Source: Siphonodentalium dalli (Eukaryota; Mollusca; Scaphopoda; Gadilida; Siphonodentaliidae). Taken from it: DNA of 64,000 nt. A program made the translations under genes and the position numbers. Below are positions 47,623 to 59,818 of the stretch, piece after piece. Location: positions 90,867,845-90,931,844 of the forward strand of contig CP136061.1 in NCBI GenBank assembly GCA_032622095.1, given 5' to 3'. Numbering within the stretch: position 1 is the stretch's first letter; the number at the start of each line of letters is the position of its first letter. A model generated the notes under the pieces. The model saw only the letters and a program-made list of their open reading frames with translations. It did no database searches and was not told where the DNA came from.

Positions 47623-48728
47623 ACGGGTCATATACTTAGAGCATTACTGTACATTGTTGAACTTGGAATATCCCACAAAATTTCACTCCACTATAAAATT
47701 ATTTTTCACAAAACTGTAAGTTTGTCATATTTCTAACAATAATTATGTTATCACTGCTAGACAATGTTTTTTTTTGTGGAATTCACATCATGAATGAAAA
47801 AATGTTTTGAGTGACGGTGAATGATATACAAACACGTCTGGTGAGCTTTATTTAACGCAGGGTGGGTGGGTGAATATCTTCAAGACGGAACTCAAATATT
47901 GAACATAGTGAGATAACCACAACCGAATATTTTCAACAACTGACACTAGGCCTATGACTTAAATTTAAAAGTTTTTGTCAATGCTCATTGCTGAAACTGG
48001 TCGGAAATTCACTTTGTGAATGTGATGACTGATGTTGTTTTGCAGAGTTCTAGCTTCTATCTTCATGGACATTGCGGTAATCCGGGAGAGAATTGTTAAC
48101 TCTTAACTTAACTAGTGATGACTTAACATAAATTCAGAATCCCACACTCAGGACATTGCCAGACACTGTGAGTGTGACTCACTGACTCGGTGTAACTTTT
48201 ACTGACTCTGAGACGAGGCACAACACTCCCAGTTGTAAGCACATCGATTCCATCCCGTTTTGCAACGTAATATCATTCTAAATTCATATTGTATTGTATT
48301 CTGGATTCCTTTGTTTCATTTACATTTGACCACGATTATCTAATAATTTGAAAAACATTTCGTAATTCGCGGATGTAAACACTTTCCAAGCTGGTTTAAC
48401 GTTCGATGTGGTATCGTGACTACTAAATGCTTTCATATTAATGTACTTCCTGTTGAATGTCCGCGCATGCGTACACCCGACCTTCCTAAGCCGACCGGTA
48501 ACTACAGTGCCTACCGTCGTCTATGGCTATTAACTTCACTTGTGTAACGTCACAGTGACGCGCCATGGGCGTTGAGTGTCAACGCATTGAGTCAATGGCT
48601 AATTACGCAGAGTGTCATGTCCCCAGTAATCCAAATTGTAGTCTTTACGTTTTGCGAAACAATTACGGATACGAATAGCTAAACGAATCAATTACGTAGA
48701 CGTAACCGCCGTCAGTTTGCCAACCCAT
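47623..48728. other. Apparently unique sequence, CpG-containing in its right half
   Basis: From ~48360 CpG dinucleotides are denser than in the surroundings ('gtaacgtcacagtgacgcgcc' type text at 48545). It might be a promoter-like stretch but no transcript start can be shown. Confidence 0.3.
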
Positions 48729-48926
48729 CTAAACGTTGTCTTGTGATATTGAATTTTCAATCTCCAATTCAGTCTCCATGAATTGTCTCAATAAAGATGC
48801 TGTGTCCTCGCCTCTTATTTCACGCATGCAATGTGCTAATAAATTGTTCTTCAGGGAAGGACACCGGGGGTCAACGATGAAATTGTGATGTTCCCGGAAA
48901 CATATACCACCCACAGTGAACTGCAA
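48729..48926 (-). CDS. Unidentified open frame
   Basis: A 65-codon minus frame with balanced composition (HHNFIVDPRCPSL...LLRQFMETELEIEN), including an acidic amphipathic tail. The frame stays open upstream to a CAG (~48926) that could be an acceptor. I recognise no family; it could equally be chance in a CpG-rich stretch. Confidence 0.2.
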   Translation of the reverse strand: MQFTVGGICFREHHNFIVDPRCPSLKNNLLAHCMREIRGEDTASLLRQFMETELEIENSISQDNV

Positions 48927-48959
48927 TCCAGTGTCAGCTTATGTATTATATAACAAAAC

Positions 48960-48995
48960 ATGTCTGTTTCCGATAACATGGGGAACATTTTCCAG
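48960..48995 (+). CDS. Possible short first coding exon
   Basis: ATG at 48960 reads MSVSDNMGNIFQ and runs straight into CAG|GTAGGC. It follows the CpG-containing stretch and an AT-rich 'tattatataac'. No downstream partner exon was found, so this is weak. Confidence 0.12.
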
Positions 48996-48997
48996 GT

Positions 48998-50205
48998 AGG
49001 CAGGCAGGGTTTTTTTTTACACTTTTTTTTTAACCGGCCATTTGAAAGTAATAATATAGTGTAGTACGCCCTTTTAACATGAATTATAAAATTGGCATGC
49101 TTTTATACATGTTAACTGGTAATATATTATTCAGCTTGCTGGACTATTATGTCATGCATTAGGTGTTAAAGATATGTTCTAGATCTAGTATGTGCTCCAG
49201 TTTGAAAATTCAATCTATTAGTCTATGGCCATGGGTTTAGAGTTATTCATCTCACATACATGTAATCCATGCAGCTACCAGCCCACAATGCAACAGTAGC
49301 ATATGATACCTTTATTTACAAATTACATGTGACCAGAACAATGTTACTGACTGTTCTGGGGTATGCAGGAATAAACAAGTTTTGTTCCAATCTTCCCCTG
49401 AATATCTCTGGTGTAGATTGGGCCTGAGTTTACACATCTTATGCCAATCTATGCATCACTGCCGACGGGTGTTGAAAGAGAGATCGCTGTTTGGAATAAA
49501 TACTTGCCATTTCAATAAAACATATTGTATTTTCATCCCCTGTTATTTCTCTTCATAGATGATCATTATTTTTCAGTGACAACTTGTCCATATTACTAAA
49601 TCACTAAATTGTATTGTGATTTAAAGTCACCTATTTCCGATTTATTTTGTTTCAATCCCGGAAAGTTTTAAATAGCAGAATTGATTACCTGCCAACATTT
49701 AGTGTAATTAACAGTAAGTTATCAAATATTCCTTACATTACATGTATGCACATCAGATGATCAGAAATGTGTGTTTATTACTTGCATACAGTGCGAGTTG
49801 TTTCTATAAGTGGTATCTGCTACTTGGTCGGAACACATCAAAGAGAGTCTGTCGTAAATAGTTACACATAGTTTATTCACGTGACCCACTGATGCGTTTG
49901 GTTGGTGACACAGTGACCCAGTTGTTGTGTCATTCATAACGGACAGTTGTTTATTATAAAGTGGGTTAAAATCGGGTTTATGTGAATATTCAAGGATGCC
50001 AATGCATTTTAATCTTTGATGACGATTTCGTCTTGTCAATGGTGATGGTGATTTCGGCTATTGACGACGCTAATTTCCAGGACTGATAACGTAATGTGGA
50101 CTGTCATTTTCCCGCCAAAAACGCACATGCTTTTCACTGTTTAATTTTGTCGCGAACAGATGGTCTTTCAGGCAAGTTTTGCCCCCAATTAGGCGAAGGA
50201 AGTTA
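48998..50205. other. Sequence with one unidentified minus frame
   Basis: The minus frame 49761-50039 (92 codons, N-x-S/T sites NDT, NAS, NNS and a few cysteines) has no recognisable domain. The remainder shows nothing. Confidence 0.25.
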
Positions 50206-52509
50206 TAGTCCAGTGCATTTATGGTTTTACCCAGAACTAATTGCAACAGAATTTTTTTTGCTGGAATTGGTACATATACCCTCCATAAACAACATACTAA
50301 AAATCGGCAAAAATCGGAAAAAGGGAAATTAGTGAATTTCGTGAAAAAAAATTGAGAAAATTTGGTCAAATCATCAATTTATGGGTTTTCATGAATGTAT
50401 ATAAAAAATTCAAATTTACAAGTCCTACAAATATCATGCCTATTTTGTCGACCACATTTTGCTGAATCCAGAAATGGAAACCATTCCCAGATTCCTTAAG
50501 TATTTTTCGAGTTGTGTGCCTTCAAAAACGCGAGTTTACATGATTTCGGAGCCTTAATTTCGCAGAATGAGCCAAATGCCGTATTATATGGTTAATTATT
50601 TAAAAAACTAGAGCAAAATTAATTACTTTTACACTTTTTTAGTAATTTCCTCACTAGATAAAACACAAAATATGATTAATATTTGCATCTATGAATAAGG
50701 AGAATAAAATATTCTCAAACAAAATGTGTGTTCCATTGTATGGACTTAGCCAAATTTGCCTTGGCACAGAACTCGTGTGATGAAATGCCATATTTGAGGT
50801 CATGTAACTCAATCAATTAATATCCATATGCTCTGCTTTTCTCATAACATTTTGAGAATACTAGATTGAACAAATTGTGAAGGAATTTCCAAATACATTG
50901 GTGAAGAAAATAAAATTATGGTCCTATGAACTCTTAGTCAGGCCTCTTTTCCGAAAATGCAATTGTGGGACGTTTTTGTCAATTTTAAAAGGATTTTAGG
51001 CATATTCAGAAAAATTAACGAAAGTTTATTGTGTAAAATTATGTGATCTGTCCTCTTAAATCATTTTTTTGTTGAGAAAATAGCATTTCAATGGCTATAC
51101 CAATGAATTTCACTGGGTTTCACTCATCATTGTGGAAACATACTCCAAATTTGAACGGCAGAAAAACGGGGTAGGGGAAAGCATATCAACAAAATCTTCA
51201 AAATTATGCATCTTGAAGCAGAAAACTTTATATTAACAGTTTCTGCTTACATTGTTCTTTCATACATAATTTCATATTTCCTTTGTTTATGTTTATTGAC
51301 ATAGCTATAATATTTTTTGTCATAATTTGGCAGTGAAATGTCAAATTGGCTATTTTGAGATTGTTTTATACAACATAAGCATAAAATTCTAAATCAACGT
51401 CCGATAATGTATTAAGCAGTTTTATAATGCAACAGGAATGTACACAAACTGGAAGAAAACAACATTGTGTCTGAAATGGCTGTAATTTGGTGATAAGATT
51501 GCATTTTGTGATTTTTCCTACCACTATACCAACGTTAAAATTTGGAGTCAGTTTCCTGAAAAATGAAAGAAATCAAGTGAAATACTATGGCATAACCAAT
51601 GTAGGGCTAATTTTTTATCACTAAATTGTTGTGGGAGGAAAGTTCAAATAATTTTACACATTAAAACACCCATTGTTTTTTGTTTTTATGGCCCAAAACC
51701 TTTTAGATTGGAAAAAAATGCCTCAAACTGGCATCTTTGGAAACAAGCTAACACTAAGTATTCAAAGGGCCATAAGTTGATTTTCTTAAATAATGTCCTG
51801 TTAATACCCTTACATTTTGTTCAATCCAACATACTTAAAAGGTTATAAGAAAAGCATGGCATATGGGTATTAAATTATTGAGTTACATGACCTCAAATAT
51901 TGCATTTCATCACACACGTTCAGTGTCAGAGGCAAAATTGGCCAGGTCCATACAATGGAACACACATTTTGTTTGAGAATATAATCTTCTTCTTAATTAT
52001 AGATACACACATTAATCATATTTTGTGTTTAATCTAGTGAGGAAATTACTATAACACTGAAAAATCCCTTCAGTTTGCTCTAGTTTTTGTTAATAATTAA
52101 TCACAAATAAGTCATTTTGGCTCATTCTTCGAAATTGAGGCCCCGAAAATGGGCCGAAATCAGGTAAACTCGCGTTTTTGAAGGCACACAACTCGAAAAA
52201 TACGTAATGAATCTGGGACTGGTTTTCAGTACTGGGTTCAGGAAATTGAGGTCGACACAATACACATACCATTTGTAGGATTTGTGAATTTGATTGTTCT
52301 TATATGCATCCATGAAAATCCATAAATTGATGATTTGACCAAATTTCCCCAAATTTATTTCACGAAATTCACCAATTTCCCTTTTTCCGATTTTTGCCGA
52401 TTTTTAGTATGTTGTTTATGGAGGGTTTATGTACTTATTCCAGCAAAAAAAAATTCTGTTGCAATTAGTTCCGGGTGTGGCATTTTTTTCTCATAAATGC
52501 ACTGGACTA
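50206..52509. mobile_element. Long-TIR element (2.3 kb) with TTA target duplication
   Basis: TAGTCCAGTGCATTTAT at 50206 and its complement ending 52509 open ~690-base inverted arms (to ~50890 and from ~51820). Matching landmarks include 'aactaattgcaacagaattt', 'aaatcggcaaaaatcgga', 'cctcactagat' and 'gatgaaatgccatatttgagg'. TTA lies on both sides. The interior (~0.9 kb) has no recognisable transposase. A 3-base TTA duplication is compatible with PIF/Harbinger, but the TIR sequence alone does not decide it. Confidence 0.75.
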
Positions 52510-53219
52510 TTAAGGGAGCTACCGGTATAATTAATACATTGTACTTTTTAAAATACACAGCAGTGTACACAGCCCACAAAAAGACGGGGGATTTCCGTAG
52601 TGACTCGTTATGGTAGAGTTTGATTTACGCCACGGTATTCACTGCGTAGCATGGCCGACCTAGTTGTCTTATTTATATCAAGAATGCGTGATCGCGCACA
52701 TGGCCTACACATGCGTCAGGTGTGTATGCGATTGGTGGTTAGTTCTGCTGTTGGTATTGGGAAAACCATAGCCATTAACTCAGACAGGCAGGTTACCATG
52801 GACTTCGTGAAAAAAAAATTGAGGCCGGCAAGAAAATCTCCGCCAGCTGGGTACCGGAAACAGAGACGTTTTTTTGTTTGCCATACCCACCTTCTCTCTG
52901 TAGTTTGCTGACTGCACTGTCTATGTCGTCGCACCTTTTCTTATAGAGGTGTCCATTGCAGGCGACAGAGACTAAACGTGTGACGACACTTTGTTAATTG
53001 TGGTTTCCATTGGGCCAATTTAGTTTAACAAAATATGTCTCGATTGAGCTAATAGCCGAATGCTCATGCCGTGCAGGACTGCCGTTATATCTTGCAATTT
53101 TGAATCATTGTTGACATTATTAACGCCTATCTGGTGTATACTGGTGGGCTAATTTTAGATCGCTGTGTGTCTGTGGACGTTTCATAAATAGATAATCGGT
53201 TTTTCCGGTTTTGACAATA
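52510..53219. other. CpG-containing stretch with an unidentified plus frame
   Basis: The plus frame 52651-52911 (MADLVVLFISRM...KKKLRPARKSPPAGYRKQRR) is open for 86 codons with a basic middle part; I recognise no family and it has no splice partner. Confidence 0.25.
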
Positions 53220-53290
53220 CTCAGTAGGTCCCTATTTGCGGAGTCTATTTGCGAAGTCCACGAATTCGCCGAGTTCCCCTAAAATTGTCG
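53220..53290 (+). repeat. Dispersed duplicate, copy 1
   Basis: 'cagtaggtccctatttgcgga' ... 'gtccacgaattcgccgag' ... 'cccctaaaattgtcgaaat'; copy 2 at 54668-54745. Confidence 0.7.
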
Positions 53291-54170
53291 AAATGTGTTA
53301 CCTATATAGATTGATAAATTCGTAATTGGTATCATGTTCTGGCATGCCAGCAAGAACATATGGCCCACTAGTTCATTTGGACAATCCAATTTGATTCTAT
53401 GCTCTATCTTGACTGGATTTGCACACATGCTGAGCCTACTGGCATTTACCATTATTTCAACCAATATCTTTGGGATGAGTGGTGGTTCTTACGCTCTTCC
53501 GCTAACATGGAATTAACATACAGATTGCATATAATATGCAAATTTATCTGAATCCGATGTATTCCACCAAGAATATGACATATATATTGCATGTAATATG
53601 CAGACTGCATAAAATATGCAACCCGAAGAAGTCACATAAAACCCATATAAATGTTTTGGCATTATTTAAACTTCGCCAAACTTCGAAATCCATAACCTTG
53701 GACATAGGCTAGACTGTAAACATATGTGCTAATTAAATGGTAATCAATTCATTCTTGACGCTACAGTCAGAAATATGTCAGACTAAGATTAACGGCGAGT
53801 CAAATGCAACACCAAAGAAGTGATTAATTTCTTATCCAAACATCAGGGGTATCAATTTCACACCACATATGTGGCATTTATCGTCACGTGACCCAACCAA
53901 CTTATGTTAGCTGTACAAGACTGGGCACTAAAGCCATTGGACACGCCTTAAAGCGTGAGTGACGGCTGAACTGCCACGTGCTGGCTATATACTATCACAA
54001 CTCAAAATATCGGAACTTTTATCTTATAGTGACCAGGAACTCTTCAGAGCGGCGGAGATTAACCAGTTTAAACTGGTGAGAATATAGGTCTATCTTAAAG
54101 CGACCCGACATGCAGTCTTCACATCGGCAACGAACGCGGAGAGGTTGAAACTACAAACTACAAACCATCC
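53291..54170. other. Sequence without recognised features
   Basis: Contains 'tgcatataatatgcaaatt' near-repeats (53525-53625) and mutually overlapping short frames; no domain recognised. Confidence 0.3.
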
Positions 54171-54335
54171 AACAGAATGATTGCATGAAAATTGCAAATC
54201 CAACAATCCCACATGACGTGGCAAAAACTATATACACATGGAATACATGTTAACAGAATGATTGCATGAAATTTGCAAATCCAACAATACCACATGACGT
54301 GGCCCAAACTATATACACATGGAATACATGTTAAC
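54171..54335 (+). repeat. Tandem duplication, 81-bp unit
   Basis: 'aacagaatgattgcatgaaa' ... 'ccacatgacgtggc' ... 'acacatggaatacatgtt' occurs at 54171 and 54252 with few differences, so it is recent. Confidence 0.85.
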
Positions 54336-54667
54336 AGACATATAACATGTCGACTTATCTAATTAAATCGCCTGTCCCTGACGAGTAGTCGGCGAATAAA
54401 AATAGACACGAAACACTAGCTTACAGTGACTATCCAATATTCATAGCATATAGTGTCGGGCACCTTGGAACATACGCTACCGCCAGTCATTGGCTTTCGG
54501 TTGGATGTACATACACCATCTTATATACAAAATTGCGACTTTTCGTCTAACTAATATTATTTGCAATGCTTGTTTACAAATATATGTATCGTCATTCGAT
54601 ATTTACTTGTTTACTTAAGTAAAAAGGGAAATAGTATTCAACCAACTGATAGCTTGTTGTCACAATT

Positions 54668-54745
54668 CGCAGTAGGTCCCTATTGGCGGAGGTCTATTTG
54701 CGGAGGTCCACGAATTCACGGAAGTCCCCTAAAAAGGTCGAAATA
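54668..54745 (+). repeat. Dispersed duplicate, copy 2
   Basis: Matches 53220-53290 with small indels; flanks also share 'tttataaatagaaaa' style text, suggesting a larger old duplication. Confidence 0.65.
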
Positions 54746-54839
54746 TGTTGATTTTAATGAGGGAACTGTTGCGTATATGTCAATTGATACGTATTTTAAA
54801 CAAATAGCGACACGATCATCACAATAGTCGTTTGTTGTA

Positions 54840-55890
54840 TCAATCATATCATATTCGCTGGATTGATAGTTGCAGTATGTGACTATTATGACCGCATTAA
54901 TTGCTTTCAATGTTGATATATTTATGCGTAATAATATAATCTTGAGGACGTTACCATTTCTGATTATGGTTTTCTTGTATATATTTGTTATTTTGACATC
55001 GGTCTCGTGAAGGTACACAGTTGGCGGCACCATTATATTATTAGCACGCCCGCGTGTATACTGTTCTACAAATATTAGAAAGATGTGGTCCGATGGGGGT
55101 TTTATAAATAGAAAATTGTTTTTTGCGGTTTATTTATAAGTTGGGAATATCAATTTCGTTTATTGTCCTTTACATTATTATTTCAATACTGTTTGTTTTT
55201 GGTTTGTGACAAGCTATGTCAATTACCAATAAAAGAAATTTAAAAGATAATTTGTAAGTCTTATATTTCATCTTTTATATATATTTTTCGTTCTACAGCC
55301 CACTGATGGTTGTGATCGGAGACGGCCGAATCGGCCGCCGGTTCGTCAGTTAGGTGCTGGTTGTTATTGTTATTTCAACGGAATTCTGAGTTGGTCATTC
55401 GCGAAACCAATATATTTTATATTCTATAATTAAAATCATGGGTATATAATATATGATATTGTTTATGGATATTGTATGAAGACTAATCTGGCCGTGTCAA
55501 ATTGAGCTATAGCGATGGGATTTCTCGCAGGACAACACATTTCGGGTTTTCGTGGGGTGTGTATCCGCTGGATGTTGTATAGTTGCAGTATGTAACCATT
55601 ATGACCGCGTTAATTGCTTTCGATGTTTATGTATGAATAATGACTGGGCATGCACTCTTGGCGGGAACACAATACCTCGGATTTTTGATCCGCATTTAGA
55701 AGCTTTCTGGTGTGGTGAATGAGAAACCTGCAGTAATAAGCCGTAGTTTTTTGTAATAATTTGAAGGATTAGTTGTTTTAACGGAATTCTGAGGCGGTGC
55801 ATTCATGTAACCAATATATTTTATATTATAATTTATATTTATGGCTAATAATATGATCTTGAGGGTGTTACCATTCAGTCTGATTGTGGC
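54840..55890 (+). repeat. Diverged duplication (~700-bp spacing)
   Basis: 'gatagttgcagtatgtgac' / 'tatagttgcagtatgtaacc', 'gaccgcattaattgctttc' / 'gaccgcgttaattgctttc', 'ggaattctgagttgg' / 'ggaattctgaggcgg' and 'aatcttgaggacgttacc' / 'gatcttgagggtgttacc' recur in order. Confidence 0.65.
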
Positions 55891-56272
55891 TTTCTTGTTT
55901 GATGATGCGTGTGTGTAAATTGGTGGACCACTGGACGATTAGCTGGTATAATTTAGTACAGGGTAAACCATCTTTATATAAAACTGGCGTTATATGAGGT
56001 TTGGGAATAAAGTGACGATAGGCGAGAAAATGAAAAGGCAGTTGTTAGAGTTATGATCAGATGATATGGGCAGTTTGAAGGATAATCAGTTGAGAGCAAT
56101 TGTAATGCGGCTATCGACTATGTTTCCGCGTAATAATAGAGGTCTATACAGACAAGTCGTTGTGCAGCAATGACTTCTGAGTGCGATGTTATAACGTTAT
56201 ATACTGTCGCTTTCCGTGTTAACAAACATCATTTTATGCATCCGTGGTGAATAGATGTGAATATATACTCAC
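55891..56272 (-). other. Start of the putative intron after the EB-like exon
   Basis: Begins with the donor GTGAGT at 56272; no further exon recognised. Confidence 0.3.
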
Positions 56273-56474
56273 TCGACTTGCAATGTGTCGATGTAGACTG
56301 GTAAGTGGTGCCACCACATGCACATTTTAATAATATACAAAAAATTGATGCTCCCACTGATAGATCGCTTGTAATACCGGTGCCACGACACTCTGCATCA
56401 CTGGCACAAGTATCTCCTAATTCTATGGAGACAGCACGCTCGATGAGCAGAAACACGGCGAGCTGTGGAAACAT
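56273..56474 (-). CDS. Exon: probable signal peptide plus EB-like cysteine module
   Basis: From the ATG at 56474 the minus strand reads MFPQLAVFLLIERAVS, a short hydrophobic run, then ELGDTCASDAEC...CILLKCACGG...HCKS, and ends at a strong donor A|GTGAGT (GT at 56272) in phase 1. The cysteines follow C-x5-C-x16-C-x4-C-x-C-x10-C, like the EB modules of nematode and mollusc secreted proteins. Two starts are possible. The ATG gives a short signal peptide. Alternatively TTTCCACAG (AG at 56464-56463) is a good acceptor and the exon begins at 56462 with LAVFLLI, the first part of the signal coming from an upstream exon. Phase 1 matches the EGF exon 20 kb downstream. It is likely the N-terminal end of the modular secreted protein; the family of this module is a pattern call only. 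Confidence 0.55.
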
Positions 56475-56504
56475 GAAATATAACAATATCAGTTATATAA
56501 ATGT

Positions 56505-58605
56505 ATTAGCAGGGTTTTCCGGCCTTGTCCAGATTAAAATGATGTGGAATACTCCGTTTGGGGAACTTTTATGGAAATAGAGAGTAATCTTGCTCAAATT
56601 AGTTACTGTCCTCCGAAATATTTCGGTGGACGATTATAATCAGGATATATCCGTCCTAATGTCCGTCGCCCGTGAGTGTTATCCGGATCACAACTTCAAC
56701 AGTATTACACGAATCAGAATTCCGTGGGATTTAGTATGTAGCTGATATTTAAGAACGAACATGTGAAAATCGAATTTGGTGATGATTTTTGAGGGAGTTA
56801 TGTCCCTTTGTCTACTTATAATTCACAGTTGTTGGGATAACTTGATCAATATTTAACAAAATTTCTTGAAATTTGGTACTTAGATAACACTTGAGACACA
56901 GGTGAAGTTCGATTTCGATCATGGCCTGATGATTGTTGACGGAGTTATCTGCCGGAGGAGTTATGCTCCTTTATTCTCAAATATATAGCTATAGATCATC
57001 GCTATTGTTATATTAGGAGTATAATAGTGTTGTTTAAATATGCCAAAGTGTTGCCGTTCGAGTCAGGGTGGGAAGGGAGTGGGGAACCAAACTGATAAAA
57101 TAGTTATTGTCGCCATTCAATCAAATGTATATATAATCATCTCCATGGTAGGATGAATCTAATCGTGTGGTTTAAATGTCATGACGCCAAAAAAAATTGG
57201 TGCCGTTTGTGTCACGGAATGGGGAGGGACATCAACTACATGTAGATAATACTATTTTGGTCAATATTTTCAACCAAACCTCTACATCTCAGTGATATGA
57301 GGAATATAATACTGTCGAAAAAGATGACCAATTGCCCCCATAGGGGCCAAGGTGGGGGGAATGCAACAGCATTAATCACAATATTAATTTGCTGCTGATG
57401 TTTTCCAAATTAAAAATATCTACATAGAAATTTCCACGAAAAGAATTAATAATGTGGTGTAATCTTGTAAGGTTTCAAGAGTGGCGCCATCAGAATCAGA
57501 AATTGTCAGGGTTGGGCACCATAATTGGTGTGGTTCAACAAGAAGTCAAATTCTGGTAAAAAAAACATTATTCTAACCTGACGATGACCCCTGAGTTCTC
57601 AAAAGAGGATCACGACCAAATTTCAAGAAATTCTTTTGAAGTTTGACCACGTTATCATTTATAACACAAAACTTAGGCTTTCTAATGCGATCAAATGCAT
57701 ATAGCTCTGTCAAAATCAAAGGCCGTAACCAAATGCGAACTTGGCCTACCAGCTATCGAGAAAGTATGTTAAACGTTGCTTAAATTATCATCCAGATAAC
57801 GCACAAATTAATTATTTATAAAGTCTAAAAAGTGGCATCACTCCGCCTAATATCATCGAGCCGTGGTCATCCATCTTCGAACTTGACCTGCGTTTTCTCA
57901 AATGTCCACCATGTACCAAATATCAAGAAATTATTCTGAATATTGTTCAAGCTTTCATTTGGACAACCCAACAAAAGTGTGTGATTTCAAAGTCACAAAT
58001 TGCATAACTTCGTCAAAAAGCAACGGATGCATCACCAACTTCGAAACTGACACGTGTATGCTCAAATATGTACCATATGTCATGACATTCTGCAGGGTAG
58101 GTTACCATCCAGGCAACCAATAATTGTGAATTCTAAGGCTGATAACTCCGTCAACAATCATCAGGCCATGATCAAAATCGAACTTCACATGTGTCTCAAA
58201 CGTGATATACGTACCAAATTTCAACAAATTCTGTTGAATGTTACTCAAGTTATCATCCGGAAATTCAAAACCAGAATTACATGTCGACAAACGGGCATAA
58301 CTCCTTCAAGGAGAACCGGACCGTGGTCAAATTCGATTTTGATATGTGCATTCTTAAATACCTACTACATGTACATACAAAAAATCGCATGGAATTCTCA
58401 TTTATGTAATCATGTTTAAGTTATATGATCTGGACAACACAGATGGACGACGGACATACGGACGGACATGCTGATTATAATAGTTTCGGGAGACAATAAC
58501 TACTTTGAGCAAGAGTATACTCTCTATTCCCATAAAATTTGACCAAACGGAGTGTTCCACATCACTTTAATCTGACAACGCATGGCAACCCTGCTAATTA
58601 TACCA
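56505..58605. mobile_element. Large foldback element (~2.1 kb)
   Basis: 'agcagggttttccggcc...agattaaaatgatgtgga' (56508-56550) is mirrored by 'tccacatcacttt...ggcaaccctgct' (~58550-58595). The arms continue inward through 'gagtaat...tttgctcaaa' and 'atcatggcctgatgattgttgac' / 'gtcaacaatcatcaggccatgat' for ~450-480 bases. The interior includes satellite S1 units. Small frames inside (57902-58419) are not recognisable. Confidence 0.7.
57000..57340 (+). repeat. Satellite S1, separate block
   Basis: 'gttcgagtcagggtggga', 'gtatatataatcatctccatgg', 'gaatctaatcgtgtggttta': two units of the 4940-6400 family. Confidence 0.65.
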
Positions 58606-58639
58606 GTACATGTCTATAAATTCGGCGACACAATTATTC

Positions 58640-59100
58640 TTTGGTCCCACTTTCTCTCCCCACCCCTGACTCGAACGACAACACTTTGACACGAGTATAC
58701 AACACCATTATATTCCTCATATCATTGAGATGATTATAAATTTGATGGAAATCGGCGACAAAAATATCTTTGATCTATTTTGGTGGCCCTCTCCCTGCTC
58801 GCCCCTGACTCTAACCACACCATTAGACTCCTCACATCGTGGAGATAGTTATATATAAATTTTGTGGAAATCGGCGACAAAAAATAGTTTTATCTCTTCC
58901 GGTGCCCCTCTATACCCCCCACCCTTGATTCGAACGGCAAATTGTCAGCATCATTCTTTAAACCACACCATTATAGACTCCTCATATCATGGGGATGAGT
59001 ATATATAAATTTGGTGGAAATCAGCGGCAAAATATTCTTATCGATTTTGGTGCCCCTCTCCTTCCCACCCCGATTCGAAAGGCAGCACCGTTTAAACGTG
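58640..59100 (-). repeat. Satellite S1, inverted block
   Basis: About three units in reverse orientation: 'tcctcatatcatggggatga', 'atataaatttggtggaaatc', 'gcccctctcc...cccctgact(c)'. Confidence 0.75.
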
Positions 59101-59308
59101 CGTGTTTCGTGCCGTAAAATCACTTAACTGTAAAGTTCATCACCGCGTAGAGTTAGCGATACTATTATTGTAATACACGTTACAAGTTACTGTGCGTTTG
59201 ACTAAACCTGGCTAACTAATTAACTTACCCAAAGGACGAACAGATATGAGCACCCCATGGTCAATGCGTGTTAAACCTGTAGTAATAAATAGAATCAGAA
59301 ATTATCTC

Positions 59309-59503
59309 AACACTTTCATGACGGGAGCTGCACCATTAAAGACCCTAATATTATATAAGATAATGCACTGTCTTACAAGGTCAATGTGAATTTGTTAGTC
59401 CAATGTATTATCTTATATATGGGAGACTCGCATATACAAGAGAATGCATTAGGCCAGGGTTTTCGCAAAAGATTTCACGAAGCTCCAATCGTGGGAGGGT
59501 TAA
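59309..59503. mobile_element. piggyBac-like MITE, copy 3
   Basis: 'cactttcatgacgggagctg' ... 'gagaatgcattaggccag' ... 'ctccaatcgtgggagggttaa'; shorter than 15528-15789, left TTAA lost. Confidence 0.65.
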
Positions 59504-59813
59504 TGAAAGCAACAGTAACCTACATCAGCGTTAACGATCTATCGTGGTCACGACATATTACACTATTAAATTGATATGGGCATTCGAGCCTCTAAATTAT
59601 TCACGTACATGTAATTTGGGAGGAAATATGACAAAATTGTCGATAAAAACAAAATGGCGATCAATCTGAAACAAATTGCCAAAGTTATAAAATGTTCTGA
59701 TTGTATTCAGTTTTTCACACAGAACTAAGAAAACCACTCTTTATTTTGCCCTATTAGAAATATATTAACAATGAACGCTCTTTTTAGTTAAGAACTAATG
59801 GAAAGCTGGTTGA
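59504..59813. other. Intergenic stretch, nothing recognised
   Basis: No exon recognised. Confidence 0.3.
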
Positions 59814-59818
59814 GGTTT

